The notes under the pieces were generated by a model, which worked only from the letters and a program-made list of their open reading frames with translations, was not told where the DNA came from and searched no databases. The translations under genes were made by a program, and so were the position numbers. From contig JBDOIU010000014.1 of assembly GCA_047404195.1 (NCBI GenBank), positions 1-11,711 of the forward strand: 11,711 nucleotides of DNA, in the 5' to 3' direction. This document shows positions 1-6,643 of this stretch, piece by piece. This DNA is from JAJRRL01 sp047404195 (lineage in GTDB: Bacteria; Pseudomonadota; Gammaproteobacteria; JAJRRL01). Position 1 is the first letter of the stretch. Each line of letters begins with the position of its first letter.

Positions 1-54
1 ACTCATCACAGTGACCAGGGATAAGCTCTGTCACCACATGAGAGGATAGTCAGG

Positions 55-1098
55 ATGGCAATTGATTGTGATGTGCAGGACCATGAATTACTCGCTGGTA
101 GTAAGCAGCTACAGGCAATGGACTTGATCAATCAGAGGACATTGCATCACCCACATGATACAGCCTTTAAAATTGGCATGTCAGAACCACGGGTTGTGCG
201 ACAAATGATAGAGAAATATTTGCCTAAGCATTTTGCGGAGCGCATTGATATGGATACACTGGTGCTCTCTAATGCCAGTTATATTGACGCGGACCTTAAG
301 CATAAGCACTCTGATGTTTTGTATCAGTGTAAGAGTCATGAAGGGGATAGATGTATTCTGTACTTTCTCTGGGAACATCAGTCGACATATGATAAAAACA
401 TTGTCATTCGCCTTTTTGGTTATATTTGTCGTATCATGGAAAGCCATCTGCAGCAGTTTGGTGACAATGTTAAGTTGCCTGTTGTGATACCGATCCTTGT
501 TTATAATGGCATTCAAAGTCCATATCCAGGCAGTTGTGATTGGGCAGACAGTTTTGAGAGTCCGGAGCTTGCTAGGGCACTGATGTTCAGACCATTTAAT
601 TTGATTGATTTGACAGTGATAAGTGATGCTGAGCTGATGCGTCATCGCTGGACATCAATGATGACTATGATGTTGAAGCACTTGCGCAGAGAAGACTTTA
701 TGGTCATTCAGCAGGATATTATCAATTGCCTGGCTTTTATCTATCATCAGGGTGGCAGTGAGCGTTTGGCTGTAAAGTGGTTGAAGTGTGTTATGACATC
801 AGCTAACATTGAAAACAAGGATGATTTTATTGCTTCTATTGAGGCAATGTTTCCAACCATGGGGGGGCATATGGCTACAGTTGCACAACAATTATATGAT
901 GAGGGTGTTCAGCAGGGCATGCTGCAAGGAAGGCTTGAAGGGATTCAAAAAGGGGTGGCCTCTGAAAGGAAAAGATTTATTTTGAAAATGTTGCAACATG
1001 GTAAAAGCATAACAGACATCGCATTACTTTTTGATATCCCAGAATGTGAAGTAGAGTCTATTCGTCAAGAAGCTGCTGATTCAGATTGTAGTGGCTAG
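55..1098 (+). CDS. Rpn-family PD-(D/E)XK nuclease (recombination-promoting nuclease/putative transposase, RpnL-like)
   Basis: 347 residues. The N-terminal half has the Rpn/Transposase_31 signature: HD..FK at residues 34-39, a D-rich strand ending SDVLY (Asp87), and the EHQS motif (Glu107, Gln109) about 20 residues later. Together these resemble a PD-(D/E)XK nuclease core. Residues 140-150 (LPVVIPILVYNG) are also typical. The C-terminal third (about 260-347) is a separate helical domain with a GVQQGMLQGRLEG stretch at 284-296 and a helix-turn-helix-like end (ITDIALLFDIP, 319-329). Start: AGAGGA at 41-46 lies 8 nt before the ATG. Known for the family: Rpn proteins are DNA endonucleases, and several act as toxins in phage defence, inhibited by a small protein translated from the 3' end of the same gene. 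Toxicity or defence here is inference. A truncated paralogue follows at 1255-1680. Family call is firm; role less so. Confidence 0.88.
   Translation: MAIDCDVQDHELLAGSKQLQAMDLINQRTLHHPHDTAFKIGMSEPRVVRQMIEKYLPKHFAERIDMDTLVLSNASYIDADLKHKHSDVLYQCKSHEGDRCILYFLWEHQSTYDKNIVIRLFGYICRIMESHLQQFGDNVKLPVVIPILVYNGIQSPYPGSCDWADSFESPELARALMFRPFNLIDLTVISDAELMRHRWTSMMTMMLKHLRREDFMVIQQDIINCLAFIYHQGGSERLAVKWLKCVMTSANIENKDDFIASIEAMFPTMGGHMATVAQQLYDEGVQQGMLQGRLEGIQKGVASERKRFILKMLQHGKSITDIALLFDIPECEVESIRQEAADSDCSG
871..1098 (+). CDS. Predicted internal RpnS-like product (C-terminal domain of the rpn gene, same frame)
   Basis: Rpn genes are known to encode a second, small protein by internal initiation, made of the C-terminal domain, which inhibits the full-length nuclease. 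Two in-frame ATGs fit here. The one at 871 (residue 273, 75-residue product) follows a G7 run (861-867) that can pair with the anti-Shine-Dalgarno, though the spacing is only 3 nt. The one at 847 (residue 265, 83 residues) has GAGG two nt upstream, which is very close. I chose 871 but cannot separate them. The product would hold the short GVQQ-GMLQ helix and the HTH-like tail, with no nuclease residues. The whole neighbourhood of both starts is identical in the downstream stand-alone copy, consistent with conservation of this signal. No clear internal promoter was seen. This is an inference from family knowledge plus the local sequence. Confidence 0.4.
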   Translation: MATVAQQLYDEGVQQGMLQGRLEGIQKGVASERKRFILKMLQHGKSITDIALLFDIPECEVESIRQEAADSDCSG

Positions 1099-1206
1099 GT
1101 GGTCTCAACCACTCAAGAAATTGACCCTGAATGGTGTACTTTTTTTGCTATTAGTGTTTCTTTAATCAGTAAGCTTTAGTTGCTCGGCGTTTTTAGAATC
1201 CACTTT

Positions 1207-1254
1207 GCATTCATCTATCACCAAGAGCACAGTGACCGCTTGGTAGTAAAGTGA
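1207..1254 (+). pseudogene. Remnant of the rpn coding sequence before the stand-alone C-terminal copy
   Basis: Read in the frame of the downstream ORF, these bases translate to AFIYHQEHSDRLVVK followed by TGA at 1252-1254. This matches residues 228-241 of the upstream Rpn protein (AFIYHQGGSERLAVKW). The tryptophan codon TGG of the parent has become a stop. Upstream of about 1200 I see no further similarity to the nuclease domain, so the toxin part is deleted rather than merely interrupted. It marks the left edge of the partial duplication. Confidence 0.65.
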
Positions 1255-1680
1255 TTGCAGTGTATTATGATAATAGATGGCACTGAAAATAAGAATAATT
1301 TAATTGCTTCTATTGAGGCAATGTTTCCAACCATGGGGGGGCATATGGCTACAGTTGCACAACAATTATATGATGAGGGTGTTCAGCAGGGTATGCAGCA
1401 GGGTATGCAGCAGGGTATGCAGCAGGGTATGCAGCAGGGTATGCAGCAGGGTATGCAGCAGGGTATGCAGCAGGGTATGCAGCAGGGTATGCAGCAGGGT
1501 ATGCTACAAGGAAGGCTTGAAGGGATTCAAAAGGGGGTGGCCTCTGAAAGGAAAAGATTTATTTTGAAAATGTTGCAATATGGCAAAAGCATTACAGACA
1601 TTGCAGTGCTGTTTGATATCCCAGTATGTGAGGTGGCGTCTATTAATCAAGAAACTGATCAGTTAGGTGATGGTAATTAG
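1255..1680 (+). CDS. Stand-alone Rpn C-terminal domain (RpnS-like) with expanded GMQQ repeats
   Basis: The open frame runs from a TTG at 1255 (141 residues). More likely starts are ATG 1321 (119 residues) or ATG 1345 (111 residues), which correspond exactly to the predicted internal RpnS starts of the parent gene and share its G7 run. The protein is the parent's C-terminal domain: MFPTMGGHMATVAQQLYDEGVQQ, then nine GMQQ units, then GMLQGRLEG and the HTH-like tail (ITDIAVLFDIPVCEV). The parent has no GMQQ unit between GVQQ and GMLQ. There is no nuclease domain. Known: in Rpn systems the small C-terminal protein dimerises through a helix with variable four-residue repeats and neutralises the toxin. 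Inferred: this may be an orphan antitoxin, or a modulator of the neighbouring Rpn. The ORF is intact, so I do not call this part a pseudogene, but expression is unproven. Confidence 0.6.
   Translation: MQCIMIIDGTENKNNLIASIEAMFPTMGGHMATVAQQLYDEGVQQGMQQGMQQGMQQGMQQGMQQGMQQGMQQGMQQGMQQGMLQGRLEGIQKGVASERKRFILKMLQYGKSITDIAVLFDIPVCEVASINQETDQLGDGN
1378..1509 (+). repeat. 12-bp in-frame tandem repeat, nine perfect units with degenerate edges
   Basis: The unit GGTATGCAGCAG occurs nine times without a mismatch at 1390-1497. It is flanked by GGTGTTCAGCAG (1378-1389) and GGTATGCTACAA (1498-1509). In the coding frame each unit is Gly-Met-Gln-Gln. Because the unit is a multiple of three, gain or loss of units keeps the frame. 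The perfect identity implies recent expansion by slippage or recombination. The unit also reads without stops in a second forward frame (SRVC repeats), which I take to be a by-product. Confidence 0.97.
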
Positions 1681-1922
1681 ATAATTCCCAGCTCATGTGA
1701 AAAATACTGGTCACGGCACAGAACTGTTATCTTGTAATAATATGTTCAAATTGTAAGCCTATATATGGCCAGTTATTACGATTACATGATGATGTTGGCA
1801 GCAGGATACCAAAATTTTGCCGGGTATCGTCACTCATCAAAATGAGCTACACTAGAAAAGACGCGTTTTATAGTGTCGTCCTTCGCCGGCGCTTTGTTCA
1901 TACTTATTCACAAGAGGTCAAT

Positions 1923-4568
1923 ATGACTGCGACAGATACTCAGCAAGACTGCCAAACAAAAACACATTACTTGGCGGATTATCAGCCACCTGCGTTCGAG
2001 GTTGTGCAAATACATTGCAGCTTTGAGTTGTTGCAGGGGCACACTGTCTGTCAATGTGTGATGCAAGTTCGTCGCACCGAGGCAGGTTCAACAACGCTAT
2101 GTGTGCTTGATGGTGATGATTTAGATTTGCAGTCTGTATCAGTGGATGGGCAGACGCTAGCGGTCGAACAATTCCAGCGCACAAAAACCACACTCACAAT
2201 ACATGGTATTGCTGATGAGGCAACCATAGAGACAGTTGTGCACTTGTATCCTGAAAAAAACACTTGTCTTATGGGGCTCTATGCCAGTCGTGGTAATTTT
2301 TGTACGCAATGTGAGCCACATGGTTTTCGCCGTATCACCTATGCCTTTGACCGTCCTGATGTGATGACTGTTTTTACCACTACAATTACAGCTGACAAGC
2401 AGCGTTATCCAATGTTGCTTTCCAATGGCAACATGCAGTCTAGAGAAGAGCACGCTGATGGTCGTCATACGGTAACGTGGCATGATCCATCTCGTAAGTC
2501 TAGCTACTTGTTTGCGCTTGTGGCTGGTGACTTTGAGCTTCTTGAGGATCAATTTGTGACACAGTCTGGTCGTGAGGTCAGTTTACAATTTTATATTGAG
2601 AAGGGTTATGTTAAGCAGTCTGTGTTTGCATTAGAAGCCTTAAAGCGCTCCATGCAGTGGGATGAAGAAGCTTATGGTCGTGAATATGACTTAGATTGTT
2701 ACATGGTTGTTGCGGTGAGTGATTTTAACTTTGGTGCGATGGAAAATAAAGGTTTGAATATCTTCAACACCACCAATGTTCTGGTTGATGCAGCCACTGC
2801 CACAGATACGGATTATAATCGAGTTGAAAGTGTGATTGGGCATGAATACTTTCATAATTGGTCAGGTAATCGTGTCACGCTCAAAAACTGGTTTCAGATC
2901 ACATTGAAAGAAGGGTTTACGGTGTTCCGTGATCAATCATTCAGTGAAGAAATGTTGAAAAGTGAATTGGTTCGTCTATCAGAAGTTGGGATCATTGAAA
3001 CACAGCAATTTGCTGAAGATGCGAGCCCACTGTCTCACCCAATTCGTCCAGAAAGCTATATTCAGATGAATAACTTTTATACGAATACAGTTTATCAGAA
3101 AGGTGCAGAAGTCATTCGTATGTTGCATACATTGATGGGGGCTGATGCATTTCGACAGGCAAGTGATCTCTACTTTGAGCGTTTTGATGGGTGTGCCGTG
3201 ACAACTGAGGATTTTTTGTCAACCATGTGTGAAGTTGCAACGCAGATTGATGAAAAGGCTTTTGCACAGTGGTATCACCGTGCTGGCACACCGATCGTAA
3301 CGATTACAGATGATTATGATACCAGTAATCAAGTATACCGTCTCACCGTATCGCAAACCATGCCAAATACAGAAGATCAAACCCCAATGTATTTTCCACT
3401 GGCAATGGGTTTGTTATCACCTGATGCAGGTGTGATTGCAACCAAGCTGCAGGGAGAGCCTCAATCCACGACACAAACGCGTGTATTAGTTGTGAGTGAG
3501 CGCTGTCAGACATGGACTTTTGAGGGTGTGCCAGTCAAGCCCATTCCATCATTGATGCGTCGTTTCTCAGCGCCAGTGCGTTGGGTTTATGATTATTCGG
3601 ATGCGGAGTTGTTGTGTTTATGGTTACATGATACAGATGCATATGCACGTAATGCAGCCAAGCAATCCTACTGCTGTCGCTTACTGGCGCGCATTGCAGA
3701 GGACTGTCAAGCTGAACGAAGTCCAGAGGTACCTACTGAGTTTCTTGAGGCATATGATGCACTCATTAACCAAGATACAAATGACTTGAATGTGCAGGCG
3801 CATTTACTCGCACTGCCAAATAAGAGCTTTTTACTGCAACGTTTGGAAAATCACAGTATCGATAGTTTGAAGCCAGCAATCGACGCACTGACGCATGCAA
3901 TTGCAATGCACTGTCAAGCATCATGGTTAACAGTGCTGAAGCGTTTGCCAATGAATAAATATGCTTTCACCGTAGCTGCGCAAGCTGAGCGTTCAATGCG
4001 GGGTGTTGCATTATACTTCTTAGGCAGGGTTGATTCTACTGAGCAGCGTCAAGCCATACAAAGATATTACCATGCAGCAGATAACATGACTGATAGCATG
4101 GCTGCCTTAAACGCTTTGAACCATGCAGTGAGTGAAGAAAGAGAGGCAATGATGGCGGATTTCTTGCAGCGTTGGCGCTCTGAGCCATTGGTTTTGCGTA
4201 AATGGTTGGGGCTACAGGCCGGTGCCACACATGCTGTGGTGAATCAATCTGTACAGGCGCTATTAGACAGTGATGTCTTTGATTGGCATAACCCAAATAT
4301 TGTTTATGGTCTATTTTTCTCTTATGTGCGCAACTGGGATGGTTTGCATGCTGCGGATGGGTCTGGTTATGAGCTATTGCGAGATGCGGTATTGCGTTTA
4401 GATAAGACTAACCCGCAAGTTGCGTCGCGCCTTGCTCGCTCACTCACCCAGTGGCAATCGGTGGATGTCAAGCGTCGTGGTCTCATGTGTGATGCGCTCG
4501 ATCACATTTGTAATGTCTCGGGTATTTCAAATGATTTATTTGAAATCGCCAGTAAGGGGCGGGCTTAG
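1923..4568 (+). CDS. pepN: Aminopeptidase N (M1 family zinc metallopeptidase)
   Basis: Cytoplasmic zinc aminopeptidase that removes N-terminal residues from peptides in the last steps of protein turnover. The frame is open from 1842, but I choose ATG 1923: AAGAGG at 1912-1917 sits 5 nt upstream, and the resulting N-terminus (MTATDTQQDCQTKTHYLADYQPP) lines up with known PepN. This gives 881 residues, against about 870 in E. coli. The substrate-binding GAMEN motif is at 271-275, the zinc site HEYFH at 307-311, and the third ligand Glu330 in LKEGFTVFRDQ; the spacing matches E. coli PepN with a 10-residue offset. The gene stands alone, with 240 bp upstream to the rpn copy and no obvious strong promoter or 3' terminator. 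All catalytic residues are present. Confidence 0.97.
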   Translation: MTATDTQQDCQTKTHYLADYQPPAFEVVQIHCSFELLQGHTVCQCVMQVRRTEAGSTTLCVLDGDDLDLQSVSVDGQTLAVEQFQRTKTTLTIHGIADEATIETVVHLYPEKNTCLMGLYASRGNFCTQCEPHGFRRITYAFDRPDVMTVFTTTITADKQRYPMLLSNGNMQSREEHADGRHTVTWHDPSRKSSYLFALVAGDFELLEDQFVTQSGREVSLQFYIEKGYVKQSVFALEALKRSMQWDEEAYGREYDLDCYMVVAVSDFNFGAMENKGLNIFNTTNVLVDAATATDTDYNRVESVIGHEYFHNWSGNRVTLKNWFQITLKEGFTVFRDQSFSEEMLKSELVRLSEVGIIETQQFAEDASPLSHPIRPESYIQMNNFYTNTVYQKGAEVIRMLHTLMGADAFRQASDLYFERFDGCAVTTEDFLSTMCEVATQIDEKAFAQWYHRAGTPIVTITDDYDTSNQVYRLTVSQTMPNTEDQTPMYFPLAMGLLSPDAGVIATKLQGEPQSTTQTRVLVVSERCQTWTFEGVPVKPIPSLMRRFSAPVRWVYDYSDAELLCLWLHDTDAYARNAAKQSYCCRLLARIAEDCQAERSPEVPTEFLEAYDALINQDTNDLNVQAHLLALPNKSFLLQRLENHSIDSLKPAIDALTHAIAMHCQASWLTVLKRLPMNKYAFTVAAQAERSMRGVALYFLGRVDSTEQRQAIQRYYHAADNMTDSMAALNALNHAVSEEREAMMADFLQRWRSEPLVLRKWLGLQAGATHAVVNQSVQALLDSDVFDWHNPNIVYGLFFSYVRNWDGLHAADGSGYELLRDAVLRLDKTNPQVASRLARSLTQWQSVDVKRRGLMCDALDHICNVSGISNDLFEIASKGRA

Positions 4569-4846
4569 CCGACAGTGCTTGGTTGGTTGGTCTGGTGTGC
4601 TGCCTCGTGTCTTTGGTGGACTCCAGGTTCGCTGAATAAGTTTTGTCGTGTTTTTTTCTGGTAGTGATGTATTGCTTTGAGTGCAGTCAGTATCAGTGCG
4701 CAAAAACATAGTCCACGTTTTGTGAGTAGAAAGTCAAAACAGTGAATAGGCCAGTTTGAGTGTTGTTGCAGGCGATATTTAAGCATCACCAGTGTCATCG
4801 TGCCAAGCAGTTTTGCTGCGTCAGCTGGTCGTATTATCTCGTGCAT
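4565..4846 (-). CDS. Small hypothetical protein, convergent with pepN
   Basis: 93 residues, not recognised. Support comes from the start: AGGGAGGG (4850-4857 on this strand) lies 3-4 nt before the ATG, one of the best Shine-Dalgarno matches in the window. The N-terminal 30 residues are amphipathic (MHEIIRPADAAKLLGTMTLV), the middle has a possible short membrane segment (LCFCALILTALKAI, about 51-64), and the last 25 residues are polar. Its end overlaps the 3' end of pepN by 4 nt, so the two genes converge. No known domain is visible, and the Gln/His-rich tail could be fortuitous translation. Real gene or chance ORF is about an even bet. Confidence 0.4.
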   Translation of the reverse strand: MHEIIRPADAAKLLGTMTLVMLKYRLQQHSNWPIHCFDFLLTKRGLCFCALILTALKAIHHYQKKTRQNLFSEPGVHQRHEAAHQTNQPSTVG

Positions 4847-5028
4847 AATCCCTCCCTGGGTGTATCTGACATGCGCTCTTCAGAGTGTTGATGTTGCCAT
4901 CTGCAAGATTACGGTGTAGTTAAATGAATTGTCTAACCAGGGTGCCGCATGTCTGGTTACAAGTCAATTTTGTACTCACTGTTTGGTGAGTGAGGCACTT
5001 ATATAGTGACACTGGTTATAGCGCTGAC

Positions 5029-5265
5029 TTAACGCCTTGTTCCATAGCTGGGCCGCGTGAAGGTATTACTTCGCTCTCTAAACAAATCAGCATTTATTGT
5101 GAGGAAGTTAACACCATGATGTGTTCTGATTGGTGCTGGAGGGTCCCAGGGATTGTTGTCTTCATTATGTGGGTTTTCGTTGGCTTGATTTGCTCCTAGG
5201 TCAAATCGGCGTGGGGTAATTGTGCGGGCTTGAGTTTGTGGTCTTGGTGTGGTTGGCTCTGACAT
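5029..5265 (-). CDS. Small polar, proline/asparagine-rich hypothetical protein
   Basis: 78 residues, not recognised. TAGGAG at 5273-5278 is placed 7 nt before the ATG, which is ideal. The protein is hydrophilic and probably disordered: MSEPTTPRPQTQARTITPRR, then an Asn/Pro-rich stretch (about 28-45), then a more ordered-looking tail (FLTINADLFRERSNTF). There is no signal peptide or membrane helix. A plus-strand ORF encoding a short hydrophobic peptide lies antisense to it (5116-5199). One of the two is probably an artefact of the other, and the ribosome site favours this strand. Confidence 0.38.
   Translation of the reverse strand: MSEPTTPRPQTQARTITPRRFDLGANQANENPHNEDNNPWDPPAPIRTHHGVNFLTINADLFRERSNTFTRPSYGTRR
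5116..5199 (+). CDS. Possible 27-residue single-span membrane peptide (antisense to the small polar ORF)
   Basis: From ATG 5116 the frame gives MMCSDWCWRVPGIVVFIMWV followed by FVGLICS and a stop. GAGGAA at 5101-5106 is upstream, with an over-long spacing of about 9-11 nt. The hydrophobic run would span a membrane once. It is fully antisense to the better-supported minus-strand ORF at 5029-5265. Hydrophobic and polar proteins often appear opposite one another by codon complementarity, so this is low confidence. Confidence 0.15.
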   Translation: MMCSDWCWRVPGIVVFIMWVFVGLICS

Positions 5266-5665
5266 ATTTGTGCTCCTATATTCGATTCGATGATTTTTAC
5301 TGGGGGGTAGCCATACACTAATAAGCTAGTATTGTGTAGGCGCAACGCCACCATCAAAACTCTAAAGCATTTTCATGGAGAATAAAAGTAGGTTTTTCGT
5401 ATTTTTTGTACAAAAAAAGCATATTTTGCATGAGGTTAAGCTTAAAAAAAAATTAATTTTGCCCAGCCATTGGATACTCTACACCGGTGAATCTCATCGG
5501 TTCTTGTGCTTGTGATTGATGACTCTCTTGGTATGCTAACCTCACTGTTAGCCGTAGATGCGTTTATCATGCGCTGGTGTATCATGCGTATACAAGCCAT
5601 GCTGAGGCAAGTCGGCAGCAATAACAAAGTGCTCAACTGTTTCAGAGAGTAGGTTATTGTAGTTT
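5266..5665. other. AT-rich intergenic stretch downstream of pfkA
   Basis: No convincing gene. A 64-codon minus ORF (5442-5636) has no ribosome site and no recognisable content. Visible elements are a 16-bp perfect palindrome (TTTTTTGTACAAAAAA, 5402-5417), a 12-bp palindrome AAAATTAATTTT near 5449-5460, and a 6-bp inverted repeat GCTAAC/GTTAGC at 5535-5552 with a 6-nt loop and no T-run. No clear pfkA terminator was found. The promoter of the 5029-5265 ORF, if real, should lie here, but I see no good -35/-10 pair. Confidence 0.6.
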
Positions 5666-6643
5666 TTAGTTGAGCGAGAGCACCTGGTTGATCGACAAGG
5701 ATTCAGTTTGGGTGAATTCTCTCGGTGTTTGGCTGTTGTTGGGTAATGTGGTTGTGGTGATGGATCCTTGCTGTACAGCGACCATACAGGATTTTTTATT
5801 GTCTAGCAGCGCACGAACGGCATGATAGCCCATTTGACCTGCTGTCATACGGTCATAGGCTGTTGGCGTGCCACCCCGTTGTGTGTGACCCAGAATGCAC
5901 ACTTTATATGTTTCTTCGCATCGTTGGTTCATTTCTTCTGCCAACTTGATGGTCCAACCGGCCTGGTTTGCTTCGGCAGCAACAATAATAGAAGTCAGTT
6001 TCTTACGTGGGCAGCTTTTTAATCTGGTGATGATATCGTCACAGCTCATAGGGTGTTCAGGCGTGAGAATGAGGGCGGCGCCACCAGCTAAGCCCACGGT
6101 TGTTGCTAAAAAGCCACTTTTTCTACCCATAACTTCAATAATGAAGTGACGATTCAGGCTCAGAGCAGTGTCTCGAATGCGGTCGATGGCTTGTAGTGCG
6201 GTATTGCATGCGGTATCGAAACCAATGCAGTATTCCGTGCCTTGAATATCGTTATCGATGGTGCATGGTATGCCGACAACGGGTATATGGCTGTGTTGAT
6301 GTAAGGCATTTGCGCCGGCAAAGCTGCCATTGCCACCCAAAACAATGAGGCCATCAATGCCTGTCTCTTTGAGGTATGCAGCGACAGCGGTTTGTGCCGC
6401 TGGCTCATGAAAGCGCTTAGCACGGGCTGTGCGCAGAATAGTGCCGCCTCGTTGCAGGCAGTTGGCTACAAAGCCAGGCTCCAATAGCATGAGTTGTTGG
6501 TCAATCAAACCATCGTAGCCGTGATGCGCGCCCATAACCTCAATATTAAAGTGCTGCGCGGATCGCACAACGCCACGTAAGGCAGCATTCATGCCCGGTG
6601 CGTCGCCACCAGAGCTAATAACGGCAATGCGCTTTTTAGGCAT
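5666..6643 (-). CDS. pfkA: 6-phosphofructokinase
   Basis: Phosphorylates fructose 6-phosphate to the 1,6-bisphosphate, the committed step of glycolysis. The open frame extends upstream to 6763, but ATG 6643 is right: AAGGAG (6651-6656) lies 7 nt before it and the N-terminus MPKKRIAVISSGGDAPGMNA is that of PfkA. This gives 325 residues (E. coli 320). Visible are the nucleotide loop GGDAPGMNA (12-20), Arg74 in RTAR, the catalytic TIDND (128-132, Asp130 the base), VMGR (171-174) and LGHTQRGG (251-258). The usual GGDGS reads GGNGS (103-107), so Asn105 replaces the Asp normally linked to magnesium-nucleotide binding. The Arg equivalent to E. coli Arg54 of the effector site also appears to be Gln. 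Phosphodonor and allostery may therefore differ. Last gene of the hpt-ubiG-gph run, overlapping gph by 8 nt. Confidence 0.95.
   Translation of the reverse strand: MPKKRIAVISSGGDAPGMNAALRGVVRSAQHFNIEVMGAHHGYDGLIDQQLMLLEPGFVANCLQRGGTILRTARAKRFHEPAAQTAVAAYLKETGIDGLIVLGGNGSFAGANALHQHSHIPVVGIPCTIDNDIQGTEYCIGFDTACNTALQAIDRIRDTALSLNRHFIIEVMGRKSGFLATTVGLAGGAALILTPEHPMSCDDIITRLKSCPRKKLTSIIVAAEANQAGWTIKLAEEMNQRCEETYKVCILGHTQRGGTPTAYDRMTAGQMGYHAVRALLDNKKSCMVAVQQGSITTTTLPNNSQTPREFTQTESLSINQVLSLN

Larger units (their letters stand above)
735..1680 (+). repeat. Tandem partial duplication of the rpn 3' end
   Basis: About 735-1098 is repeated, diverged, at about 1210-1680. Similarity is mosaic. Bases 829-917 and 1303-1391 are identical over 89 nt. 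Bases 919-1001 and 1501-1583 differ at only three positions. The flanks on both sides (735-828 versus 1210-1302, and the last 100 nt) are clearly diverged. The inserted GMQQ repeats separate the two conserved blocks in the second copy. Confidence 0.85.

Noticed and set aside
1121..1145. Promoter TTGACC ... TGCTAT before the second rpn copy
   Set aside because: Good -35 but the spacing is 19 nt and the -10 matches only 3 of 6; not strong enough to annotate.
1390..1497. CRISPR-like array
   Set aside because: The 12-bp units are contiguous with no spacers and lie in a coding frame.
1304..1567. Plus-strand ORF with SRVC repeats
   Set aside because: It is the second frame of the 12-bp repeat; frame homology with the parent rpn gene shows the GMQQ frame is the real one.
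55..1680. Insertion sequence (the Rpn family is also labelled putative transposase)
   Set aside because: No terminal inverted repeats or target duplications flank the locus and the fold is a nuclease; the transposase label is historical.
1842..1922. N-terminal extension of PepN to 1842
   Set aside because: ATG 1923 has a good ribosome site and matches the family's N-terminus; the extension resembles no PepN.
5442..5636. 64-residue minus-strand ORF downstream of pfkA
   Set aside because: TTG start without a ribosome site, no recognisable content; treated as intergenic.
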